From NCBI GenBank assembly GCA_035591015.1, contig JAXIUW010229730.1, forward strand, positions 1-10,256: a stretch of DNA of 10,256 nt, read 5' to 3'. Below the pieces are notes generated by a model. It worked only from the letters and a program-made list of their open reading frames with translations, searched no databases and was not told the DNA's origin. The DNA is from Cephalothrix simula. Taxonomy: Eukaryota > Nemertea > Palaeonemertea > Archinemertea > Cephalotrichidae. The stretch's first letter is position 1, and each line of letters opens with the position of its first letter. A program made the position numbers and the translations under genes. Positions 1-8,970 of this stretch are shown here, in pieces.

Positions 1-1455
1 TCATTTATTATTTTTCCTTCTATTTTCATTTTTCCTTAACACTTTCTCCATCATTTCATGTATGTATAATATTTCAGGATTTTTAATTTTATTATTAACG
101 GAACCCGATCCCGGCTGGGCATTTTTCGCCATATCCCGATCCCATTTTGACCTTTTCCATACCCTCTTTTAATGTACATACCTGTAAGGTCAAGTTGAAA
201 GAGAGATAGCGGGCTAAATTTAGATTTTATAAATGGGAGTGGTTGCATCTATTATAGTACACAATTGAAGACTCATACAGTTATGGGGCTTTGGTAAAAT
301 ATACGATGTATATTGCCTGGCCCTGGGGTATAACTTATAAGATATGCTTCTGATATAGCTTCCGGTCTAATGATAGGAATATTTTCACAGTGAAAAAAAT
401 ATGTATCTCAGCTGGGTTTGGATATTTGGTAGGTCAGAAACTTGTCCAAATAGATAATGTTACTTTGACCGTCGGGTTAAAAGTCAGATACCGTCGATTT
501 AGGATAAGTAAATGGATTTTGTAATAACAAATTTCTACCTATTGACCGATCAGATAAGACGTCTTACTGCGAACAGTCAATCAATTCCAAAAAAATACTT
601 AAAATAGACATGCAATGTGTATAGTTCAGATTGGTTTAAAAAGTAAAATAAATATCAAATAGCAGCTAAAAGCAATTTTATGTCCTGACTATTTAATAAT
701 ATATTTAGAGACTCGTTTAGAGAAGTACTGATGAATTATTTCGATTACTATTACTACTTTTACCATTTATAAAAAAGATTTACCCACTTTTGCACGATTC
801 GTAAACAATCATGTTCCGCTTTCTTATTTACAAATTTAGCCAACATTTTGGTCCTATGTACCTGAAATTAAATACTCATTATAGTTATTATGGTAAGATT
901 TATTTTTAAAAAAACAATAGAGGCTATTTCGTCGTAATACGGAAATAAAACAGCGCAAATAAAATAGCGGAAATAAAATAAAGGTCAAGGTGTTTATTTA
1001 GAGATGGGAATGCACCTATTGTGGACACGAGGTCACGAGTATAAAAAATTTTTAACAATTTAATGCACCCAAAATTTGCAACTCATTTAATTGGATTTTT
1101 TATATCTGATGAATGATGATAGCTGATGCACTTTTTCCCATTTTATAATCCGGGAAGTAATATGCAGTGATCTGAAGATGTTTGGAGAAAATTTGAATAT
1201 TCATGATTATTGATGTGTACATAATCGATAATTACGTCTGTCAGTAAAATTGATTGGTGTTTATAGTAATTAAAGATAATTAATCTTAATTCCTAAAAAT
1301 AAGTTATAGGATCTTATTGATAATCATGCAATATTGTGCACGATTGGGGCACGATTTAACTTTGATTACAAATTATGCATGGATCACTTGTGAAAGTTTT
1401 CATATTGATTAGATTAGAGCTGCAAATAAACATTATAATAAATACTAGGGGCATA
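1..1455. other. AT-rich non-coding DNA
   Basis: No gene is recognised. A short GC-richer patch at 101-145 holds the 9-mer cccgatccc twice (104-112 and 135-143) and may be a fragment of a dispersed repeat. The 65-codon minus-strand frame over it (51-248) matches no family I know. The 14-nt tandem repeat at 940-981 is listed separately. The rest is A/T-rich without clear structure. Confidence 0.6.
940..981. repeat. Short tandem repeat, 14-nt unit x 3
   Basis: Three consecutive units read cggaaataaaacag, cgcaaataaaatag and cggaaataaaataa, with one or two changes between neighbours. Just upstream, gctatttcg (923-931) resembles the inverted form of the unit. This may be a fragment of a longer dispersed repeat. 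Confidence 0.6.
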
Positions 1456-1829
1456 GTAACGTGTTTTACGTGTTTTAAAGCTTGAAGGCACAGCTAAATT
1501 AATCATTAATGTATCTAAAAATGAATAACGATTTTTCGACAACAAGTTTTTAAAGTAATTATTACTAACTCATTATCAATAATAATTAAAGATAGAACTA
1601 AGCTTACCGGCAATGTTCAGACAAGCCACTAAATTTTCAGTTTTCAAGTAACGTGTTTTACGCCTTAAAGCTTGAAGGCACAGCTAAATTAATGTATCGA
1701 AAAATGAATAACGATTTTTCGACGACAAGTTTTTAAAGTAATAATTACTAACTCATTATCAATAATAATTAAAGATAGAACTAAGCTTACCGGCAATGTT
1801 CAGACAATCTGAGCCAATTCAGTTTTCAC
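1456..1829. repeat. Direct tandem duplication, two copies of 192 and about 182 bp
   Basis: Copy 1 is 1456-1647 and copy 2 is 1648-1829; both begin gtaacgtgttttacg. They share long near-identical stretches: about 100 bp running from gaataacgatttttcga through ttaccggcaatgttcagac differs at only two positions. Copy 2 lacks 7 nt where copy 1 has a duplicated attaat word, and is 2 nt shorter near its start (tgtttt against cctt). The copies diverge again just before their shared end, cagttttca. The close similarity implies a recent local duplication or two units of a longer repeat family. There is no coding frame through it. Confidence 0.92.
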
Positions 1830-2992
1830 ACTTACGAAACTTCAATTATATGTTTTATGTTGCTTCAAAATTCCTGAAAAATTAAAAGAGAAAAAGTGGC
1901 TTGGGGGCAATGTGACATTTTAGGTCAAGTCGGGTCAAGTCTAATACCACGGCGATTGCTATTGATTCCTGGATTGCTTCCGAATTTTGGGAAATATTTT
2001 CTAGTTTATAATTTTATGAAGATATTGATATTTATTAATTTTTCATCAAAATGCAAAAATTGGTCAATAACTGACCGGTCATGTTAAGACACAGATTTTT
2101 GCCCGCCCCAATAAACTACTAAGGATCAATATAATCAGTGCGGTCATAAATACATGTCAGTTTTATCAACATACGGTTTGTTTCATTCATAAAACTAAAA
2201 ATTTGAATGTACATGTATAGTTCGAAGAGTCCACTCAGAGGTTTATATAGAAGACTCTGTCCACATCAGAGGCTTTTTATGGTCTCTGTCCAAACCAAAA
2301 ATCATATATTGATTGCTAACTCTACAATATGAATTTCAAAATGTCAACAGAGGTTGCTAAAAGGTTAACCCACATTTTGACTGGAAACGACAATCACCAG
2401 TGAATAACCGCTATTTATAAAATGAATTTGCACCCAGAGCTGTGCATGTATATAATCTAATGGGGTGGGAGGATGACAGGGTGGGGCACTTTCACCATAA
2501 TTGGACAATATAAATGGGTTTATAACGGTTTTTTATGGATTTTGCAGTTCTATAAACGAACGAATACAAAGAAATGATATTTTAAAAGTATGTTTTCAAT
2601 GTTTTTGTTCATTGTCATTTTTTGCAAGTTTTTAGCATGTAATTTTTTAGAAAATAAAAATTTTCACCCCGCATTTGCTGTTATATTACTGATTTTTCAG
2701 CCATCCATGACATGGATAAACACTGATAATTATGGCATATGCCAGTTGTCACATAGTAACGTTCAAAATAAGCCTTTATAAATACCTACTGATAAAATAT
2801 AGGCCAGTTGTACCGCGTCAATGACTAACGACATGCCTGCTTGGGCAGGCCAGATGGTGAAATACTTTTCAGCTTTAACAGCTCCGATTTCATGATTTGG
2901 ACTTAAAAATAAATAACTGCAAATAACCTGAAATTAAATGAATGCAGGTGAAAAACTCCTTAAAAATTGTATTGATTCAACACGACAGCTGG
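1830..2992. other. AT-rich non-coding DNA with minor motifs
   Basis: Short plus-strand frames at 1896-2087 and 2590-2781 have low-complexity, F/I/L-rich translations and are not supported as genes. Minor motifs are a direct repeat of aggtcaagtc/gggtcaagtc at 1922-1941, a G-rich patch at 2462-2486 and a 6-bp hairpin, gcctgc-ttgg-gcaggc, at 2835-2850. The 30-bp tandem repeat is listed separately. Confidence 0.6.
2229..2296. repeat. Degenerate 30-bp tandem repeat, two units plus a partial third
   Basis: Unit 1 (2229-2258) begins gtccactcagaggttta and unit 2 (2259-2287) begins gtccacatcagaggctttt. Both end in a gactct or gtctct word. A third start, gtccaaacc, follows at 2288. The units align with small indels. 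Confidence 0.5.
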
Positions 2993-3151
2993 GCCATTTG
3001 GTTTTCAGCACCCCTAGGGGTAAAATTCTAAATGTGTTTCATAATATTATACAATTTTGGCATCTGAAGAAAATCTAATGAACACAGTTTTAATTTGTTT
3101 AAATTACGACTTATACCCCCTCAGTGAATCTATTGAAATTGACCAAATGGC
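2993..3151. mobile_element. Possible foldback (MITE-like) element of about 160 bp
   Basis: A 10-bp perfect inverted repeat (gccatttggt at 2993-3002, accaaatggc at 3142-3151) bounds the segment. Just inside the arms both ends, read inward, show tttca and later a ggggta-type word (ggggtaaaa on the left, gggggtataa on the reverse-complemented right). The homology therefore extends, with gaps, for about 40 nt. A perfect palindrome cccctagggg lies at 3011-3020. No obvious target-site duplication and no coding capacity were seen. Repeat ends of this kind are common in invertebrate genomes, but I cannot name a family. Confidence 0.4.
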
Positions 3152-3680
3152 ACCTATGTTTAAAAATAATTGAGTGAATGCATATTAATTTTAACTATAA
3201 TGCTATACATACCAAAAACAAAAGTTTCATTGAATCAAATCAAGGGGGCGCTCTATCATCATCGTCTACCATTCATCTTCAGGGTGGTCTAATTTTAAGA
3301 CATAGCAACCCCGGTGGCTCCTTCAATCTTCAGTTGCAAACAGAAAATTGAACATCTGTAGTCAATTTCCAGATTCTCAACCTCTCAGGGTGTGTTTGTG
3401 CGTGTTTGTACATCTAGCTAATCTTACCTTTTCAATGTCAAGGACACATTTTATCAGCTTATAGATTCGTAGAATTCTATCAATATTTGAATGTTCGAAA
3501 ATATTCAATCTTTCAACAGTTCAAGGATTGATGGACGGATGGATTGATATCCCCCATATACTTTAAAAGCCTTTTTGATTTTGGATTATAAGATTATGGG
3601 TCAGAAGCAAAAATAAAAGCCAGATTTACGTTTTTCTAAATAAATATAAATGAATCATATCACATAAACAAACTTATACA
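3152..3680. other. Non-coding DNA, nothing recognised
   Basis: This is AT-rich DNA with a somewhat more mixed patch at 3240-3420. No frame of useful length, RNA gene or clear repeat was found. Confidence 0.6.
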
Positions 3681-4090
3681 TCATCTGAAGCTTATCAAAC
3701 AAACCTTACATGACCAGGCCGTACCCAGGTTTTCGGCTCTAGGAGGGGGGCAAAAACTTTTTGCACAGAGATCATTTAGAGCGTAAGGCATGACATGATA
3801 ATTTGCCGAAACTCGAATATACATCTAAGCTAAGCTAAATCATTGAATTTTGGAACGATCAGAAGCACGATTTAGCTTAGATCCTTAAACACATGCGTTG
3901 GAAAATTCATATGCTGTTACTGCCTAAAAATTTATTCAAATATCAAAAAAATTTCGGCGCCCTACAATCTCTCGAGCTGCATTTATGTACTGTTCCCCGA
4001 ATGGTCGAGTAACAGCAAGGGGCGCAAAGTTGTTCCCCCATGCCCCCTCTATACGCTTTATCACCTGAAGCCTATCAAACCTTACATGAC
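3681..4090. mobile_element. Probable non-autonomous insertion flanked by 30-34 bp direct repeats
   Basis: The left flank (3681-3714) and right flank (4061-4090) are near-identical: both carry ctgaag, then tatcaaac, then cttacatgac. They differ by two substitutions and a 4-nt aaac indel. The 346 bp between them begins with a phrase of the type gtacccaggttttcggctc followed by a G run, and ends in a C-rich stretch (ttcccccatgccccctcta). The two ends are therefore loosely inverted: a G run followed by aactttttgc on the left, and the reverse complement of gcaaagttg...ccccc on the right. Inside is an imperfect hairpin, 3823-3841 with 3869-3882. No coding frame is present. A MITE or SINE-like insert is the simplest reading, but the flanking repeat is long for a target-site duplication. 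Confidence 0.55.
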
Positions 4091-6010
4091 ACTTCGTGAG
4101 GAGAAGGGGAATTAAAATATCTTAAATGTATTAAGAAACTGATAAATGAAAAGGATAAGTCTCTGGTATCCATGGTATCAAAATATAAACATTACTGCGA
4201 CGCATAGACCAATATACATGTATATTAATGATTTGACCTAAATATCTAAGTTTTTCGGTACAAATCATAATAAATTTGACCTAAATCCACATTTCTGATA
4301 TTTGTAATAATGAATAGAGGGGTAGCAGCTGATTTTGGTATTTTATAGTAAATTTAAATTTAATGTTTTTGTCACCAGACGGACTGAACCTAAAAATCCT
4401 ACCGGATCATTAATTCAATAATTTTGAATATGTTAAATAAATGGAATGCCACAGATATTCATAAAATTCGAAAATGAAATAGTTTATTATGGGCAACGTG
4501 AAGTAAATTGTTAATATTTGAAAAAACATTATAATGTTATGAATTTATTCGAAAACGGAAATAACATCTTATCATTATTGGAGATTTCGCGCCGAAAACA
4601 ATATTTCTATAGCTGAAATTCCAAAATAGGTCAAAAGTATTTACGATAAAGCCACGTCAATCAAAGATAATGTACTTGGTGAGACTCTACATGGTCTGGT
4701 TCAGTGTTTATACATGAATTTACAGGTTCTGTTTTAGGAAAAGTGCTTTGTAGCAGTTGGGATGGAAACTCGACCAAAACTATGACCCAGGATACAAATG
4801 CAAGGACCCAGAACATTGAAAATAGTTGCTATTCACAAAATTATAAATAGGCTGAATACACATACAAATTCTAAACATGTCACGTGGTCTTTAACGGCTA
4901 GACTACCGGGGAGGTTTAAAATTCGATATAAATGACTGTAAACCAGTCCAATTCTAGGAATAAAAAGTAACTATTTGATATACTCGAATAAAACAGGAAA
5001 TAGGGTTAGCATGAAATAGGAAGTAGTTTGTGCAGGTTAGGGTAATTCAACACGACTATTTGAACATTAAAATTCTAATTTAGACCAAGTGTGAATTTTC
5101 ATAAAATTCGTAGGTGTATTCAAAGTATTTCAACCCGTATACAGATGTTCAAAATTACCAGGAAAATACATTAGAACGAAGAATATATGGAAAATTATCA
5201 TTTTACTACGATACTTCATCTTTGAAATGACTTTACAAATAATTTGAATCATAAAAATCACAGGGCATATCACGGCCAATGTTTTTAAATCATATATGAC
5301 ATATATCCATCTAGATTTAATACATGTATTATTTTGTTCGGTGAAAATCTTTCGAACATACGTGCAGAGAGACAGACATACATTTAGCATACATAAAATA
5401 TAAATATAAATACTAATTTCCACACTGGCGAATACTTCATTACTGAAAGATTTTTTTGTGCTAATTGTGTCAATCGAACACAACTAATGACTGTAAAAAT
5501 GTACTCAATATACATTTGGTCTAATTAAGTTTAAATATCATATATAAAATATTTTAGAAATTCTTAAATTCTTAATATTTTACAAAAAGAACCATAGAAA
5601 ACTATGGAATAAATTTAACTTACATAATTGTTTCTATGTACAAAACGAAGATCCAGTTTTGGATTAGATCCGACGATATTATAAATAATATACTTTAGAT
5701 TTTCACAATATATACACATTTACAATTTCTATATTGTATTTACACAAGATACAGTGAAAACCTACAGTTTCCGGTATGACACTTTTGACACGATCACTTA
5801 TTTGTTTTCTATATACAATTGAGAAAAATAAATCTGCAGGTTATCAACTTGTATCCGGGTGCATAGGTGCAAGAGTTATGTACAAATATACACATCACAT
5901 ATTTTGAATATCCAATGTCACAAAAAATGCACATGTCCCATAATTGGCATAAAGATCTCTATAAAATCCCTGATTTTAACATAGCACACTTAAATGTAAC
6001 TTAATAAACT
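4091..6010. other. SoxC downstream flank, including presumed 3' UTR; no gene seen
   Basis: The DNA is AT-rich with no recognisable coding sequence. The proximal part, next to the stop codon at 6011-6013, should hold the SoxC 3' UTR. No AATAAA is obvious on the minus strand within about 1 kb of the stop. The variant ATTAAA occurs on the minus strand at 5316-5321, which would give a 3' UTR of about 0.7 kb, but such hexamers are common in this base composition. The longest frame here (minus, 5130-5483, 117 codons) has a low-complexity I/Y/F/K-rich translation and is judged to be chance. An E2F-like dyad tttcgcgccgaaa lies at 4585-4597. Confidence 0.5.
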
Positions 6011-7114
6011 TCATTGGGCTGAAACTAAATTACCAAAACTAGTGTCTAGCCATTCAGTTTGCAACATTTCCGACACTTCCGGTGTACAATAGTCAAATTC
6101 AAAATGAGATCCGGCTGAATTTAAATTTTGATAATGTGTGGCCCCAACGTTCGTTTGTGGAGGATTATTATTATTAATATTAACATCAAAATTAAAGTCA
6201 GTTTCTGCTAATTTACCGAGATCAAATTGGTTAAGTTCAAACTGCCATGTTCCAGGCAAAATGTCATTTAAGTTGTCAAGATCAGCCAACGTTGGAGCCT
6301 CTTCTTTGATCCTGATATAATCCTGAGGCTCAATTTTGATATAATCCTGAGGTTCACATTTAATATAGTCCTGAGTATAATTATTTGGAATATAACGTCC
6401 TGAACCATCGACAACATCATCATAAAATGAGGTTGATTCAGGTGAGGCAGGTTGGTCAGCCGTAGGGCTTGATGGCACTTTGGCAGGCGGGGTGAGCTGA
6501 TGCTCACTCATGGGCACTATTTGACTAGCCTTGATACTTTCGCGGAATTTTTTATCAATTGTCAATTTCAACTTTAAACGGTTAGCAGACGGAGCTAAAC
6601 TATGAACTCTAAAAGCTGGATTTTGGCTTTGAACAGCCTTTTTTAACTTATCTTTTGTAGCTGCTGATGTAGTTGGTTTCATCACTTTTCCAAGTTCAGT
6701 TTTTCCACCGATTGCGGGTTTGGGCTTTTTTCGTGGTCTATATTTGTAATCCGGATATTCCTGCATGTGAAGTTGCCTTAACCTTTCCGCTTCCTGGATA
6801 AATGGTTGACGGTCATTTTCATTAAGCAGTTTCCATCTTTTTCCAAGCCGTTTTGAAATTTCAGCATTATGCATATCGGGAGCAACTTCGGATATCTTTC
6901 TGCGTTCAATTTGTGACCATACCATAAATGCATTCATAGGCCTCTTGATGTGGTTCGAAGACTTCTTGCAATTTGTAGCGTCAGAGTAAGGCGTCTGAGA
7001 CGTTGGGTCCACCATTTGGGATCCAAATCCACTAGGATTAGATTCAGAATCCGAATCACTTTCAACTTTAATCGCAGTATTCGGTAAAGCACTTGGATGA
7101 TTTTGAGGTACCAT
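6011..7114 (-). CDS. SoxC: SoxC-group HMG-box transcription factor (Sox4/Sox11-like), complete, single coding exon
   Basis: The protein is 367 residues and is expected to be a nuclear, sequence-specific DNA-binding activator; SoxC members act in neural and progenitor differentiation (family knowledge). The HMG box spans about residues 55-133, with RPMNAFMVW at 58-66, the SoxC-like [28 protein letters not shown] at 79-97 and [13 protein letters not shown] ending the box. Basic stretches at both ends of the box (57-73 and 127-132) match Sox nuclear-localisation signals. The last 33 residues ([15 protein letters not shown]...EWLD..F..LV) match the Sox4/Sox11 transactivation end, so both termini look intact. 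Between them lie a Ser/Thr-Pro-rich stretch (208-225), three 8-residue QDYI repeats (248-271) and an Asn-rich run (312-317). The start has G at -3 and G at +4. A stop lies about 60 nt upstream in the same frame with no earlier Met. The group assignment is very secure; orthology within SoxC was not tested. Confidence 0.97.
   Translation of the reverse strand: MVPQNHPSALPNTAIKVESDSDSESNPSGFGSQMVDPTSQTPYSDATNCKKSSNHIKRPMNAFMVWSQIERRKISEVAPDMHNAEISKRLGKRWKLLNENDRQPFIQEAERLRQLHMQEYPDYKYRPRKKPKPAIGGKTELGKVMKPTTSAATKDKLKKAVQSQNPAFRVHSLAPSANRLKLKLTIDKKFRESIKASQIVPMSEHQLTPPAKVPSSPTADQPASPESTSFYDDVVDGSGRYIPNNYTQDYIKCEPQDYIKIEPQDYIRIKEEAPTLADLDNLNDILPGTWQFELNQFDLGKLAETDFNFDVNINNNNPPQTNVGATHYQNLNSAGSHFEFDYCTPEVSEMLQTEWLDTSFGNLVSAQ
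6302..6373 (-). repeat. In-gene 24-nt tandem repeat (3 units) encoding QDYI[K/R] motifs
   Basis: Three consecutive 24-nt units lie inside the SoxC reading frame: 6350-6373 encodes QDYIKCEP, 6326-6349 encodes QDYIKIEP and 6302-6325 encodes QDYIRIKE. Units 1 and 2 differ in four codons, three of them synonymous. Units 2 and 3 share their first 13 bases exactly. The repeat sits between the HMG box and the C-terminal activation end. Units 1 and 2 each carry a SUMO consensus (hydrophobic-Lys-x-Glu) followed by Pro. In unit 3 the corresponding Lys is Arg, but an IKEE motif starts two residues later. Confidence 0.9.
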
Positions 7115-7121
7115 TTCTAAA

Positions 7122-7140
7122 CTGTAAATATAACAAAATA
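7122..7140 (-). promoter_or_regulatory. Candidate 3' splice acceptor just before the SoxC start codon
   Basis: On the minus strand the bases before the start read as a T-rich tract ending in tttacag, with the AG at 7123-7122, followed by 7 nt and then the ATG at 7114. This fits an acceptor of an intron in the 5' UTR. A second T-rich tract ending in ccag (AG at 7143-7142) is an alternative. AT-rich DNA produces such patterns by chance and no matching donor can be chosen from sequence alone, so this is a weak call. If it is real, the promoter lies further upstream, at higher coordinates. Confidence 0.3.
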
Positions 7141-8970
7141 ACTGGAATGTCCAAGAAAAAATTGAAAAGTATCCTTAAATTTTTAGCATCTTCCGCAGCG
7201 TGTAACCTTCTAGTGTATACAACTTTCATATCAAGCTTTTAACACTTCATGGCTTGATCACGTGTATTCGATTTAGCCATTCAGAGCTTTCGCTCCGCCT
7301 ACTAAGAATACCATCTGCTACTAAGCTCATTATTATGCAGAGTGACCTAGATTCGATAAACACACATTTTCTGCACTACTATGATTTTTTGACGTACTAA
7401 AATTAGAAGCACATATTTTATATGTTTATTAAATTATCTGCACACATTTAATTGATGCTATTGGAACGGTAAGTGATGAAAAAGATGAAATATGGATTTG
7501 AAATTGCAAAATTCGATCAGCTGATTCAAGGTCTAATGGTTAGAACTAACGTAAACATTGCCAGGAATCGTTCTACATATGTGAATTATATATAACGAAG
7601 ATGATTGTTTATATTATTGTATTGATTGTTAAAATTAGTAGTGAATAACAATCAAAAACAATTCATGTTAAGCATATGTCTTAATGCATGTCCGTCAAAT
7701 AGTCCATGTTAATTATTATGATCATGATCATTAACTTAGCTATTTATTAGAGCGTAAAATTTTAATTTAGTTTTTTCTGGACAAATGCAAACGAAAAAAT
7801 GCACCCAGAGATAAATAATATGCATGCATACAACAGTGCACGGTGCATAGAGTATTATAATACTGTGCATATTTTACTGAAAATGATTCCATAAAATCAA
7901 ATCTGTTGATAAAATATATGATGCAATAATTAATTCGATAGATTATCATATTTTGCAAAAAGTTATTGCAAATTTTGAGATATATTGGCACATGCACGCT
8001 ATGAACTTCTGCAATTTCATCACATGGTCACAAATGTGAAAAGTACAGATTGACCTTAAGTCGAACCCTTGTCAATAGGGGGCTCTTATAGGCAAAATGG
8101 CATTAGAAACTTTCCACAAAATGTTGATTAAATATATTTTTTTAAAGTAGATAATCGATCAATGATCAATGAAGATCACAAAACGCCGATTATTTTTATA
8201 ATAAAAATGAAGACTTTGAAGATATTTGAAGATCAACAATTATAACGTAGAAAGCTTATCACAATTATTCAGCTCACCTATAGGAAATTATTTATGTTTA
8301 GCTATAAATAAAAGCATACTGGGTACACACTAAGGTTCGCCAAGGTTGTAGAAGTACATTTTGCATAAAATTATTGCCACTTCTCGGTGAAAGTACCGAG
8401 GGTTAAAATCTGATTCCAGGAAGCGAATCAGCGATCGAAAATCGATCAATATTCTGTTTACTACATGGAAGTTTAGAGTACATAGCTGATATACGAAGTA
8501 GTTTTGCACAAAAATGCAAATCATAGGAAGATACTGATTTACATCAATAACCCCTTAAAATGCTTTTCAAGTGTTATGAAAAGTTAAAATTAGGTTGACA
8601 TATGCAGACTAGCAGGCGGAGCAACTCTCCGAAGCGTGGTACTTAATCTAATGACTAACACGCGCTGCCGTTACTGTTTGCGGTAATACTCCCCAAAAAC
8701 ACATGGCTCATCAAAAATTTACTACTAAACAGTAAAAAGAATAGTTTTGTAGTAAGAATGACTTATCTCCTGTAATACCTTGGACTGAATCATGTTAAAA
8801 TTTACAGTAACTCAAGGCGACTCACGCGAATGTGTCAGAGTCGAAGCATGACATGTCATGCATGAGTATAATAACCTGACATCATCAAATGATCTAGGAT
8901 GATTAAAAATAGTTATCAAATGTTGATTCATAAGAATATGCTTCTATTTTTATATAGGACATACATGTAC
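7141..8970. other. SoxC upstream flank; probable 5' regulatory and intergenic DNA
   Basis: No coding sequence is recognised in this AT-rich stretch upstream of SoxC. It probably contains the promoter and possibly a 5' UTR exon and intron. Weak signals on the minus strand are TATATAA at 7586-7592, CCAAT at 7460-7464 and a donor-like AG|GTGAGC near 8272-8280; none is decisive. Two perfect palindromes (7718-7731 and 8846-8861) and an inverted pair of GC-richer segments (7280-7306 and 8609-8633) are present. Short frames at 7767-7997 and 8330-8524 on the minus strand show no family resemblance and look like chance. Confidence 0.5.

Noticed and set aside
147-195. Everted AGGTCA half-sites (ttgacctt and aaggtcaa)
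   Set aside because: The spacing of about 30 nt is too large for a recognised receptor element; likely coincidence.
1896-2781. Two 63-codon plus-strand frames (1896-2087 and 2590-2781)
   Set aside because: They are short and hydrophobic low-complexity, with no splice or family evidence; chance frames.
2835-2850. gcctgc-ttgg-gcaggc hairpin as a terminator or regulatory RNA
   Set aside because: A 6-bp stem alone is not evidence, and intrinsic terminators do not apply in an animal genome.
5130-5483. 117-codon minus-strand open frame downstream of SoxC
   Set aside because: The translation is rich in I, Y, F, K and C with no recognisable domain, and it lies in AT-rich DNA that is probably the SoxC 3' flank. 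Several hydrophobic runs look like membrane segments but follow from T/A-rich codons.
6138-6507. Open frames at 6138-6320 (plus) and 6268-6507 (minus)
   Set aside because: Both lie in other frames over the SoxC coding sequence and have no independent support.
8059-8070. B-box-like ggttcgactt on the minus strand
   Set aside because: The last consensus positions do not match and no cloverleaf or A box can be found around it.
7767-8524. Minus-strand frames at 7767-7997 and 8330-8524
   Set aside because: They are short and Y/F/I/C-rich with no similarity to known families; most likely chance in AT-rich DNA.
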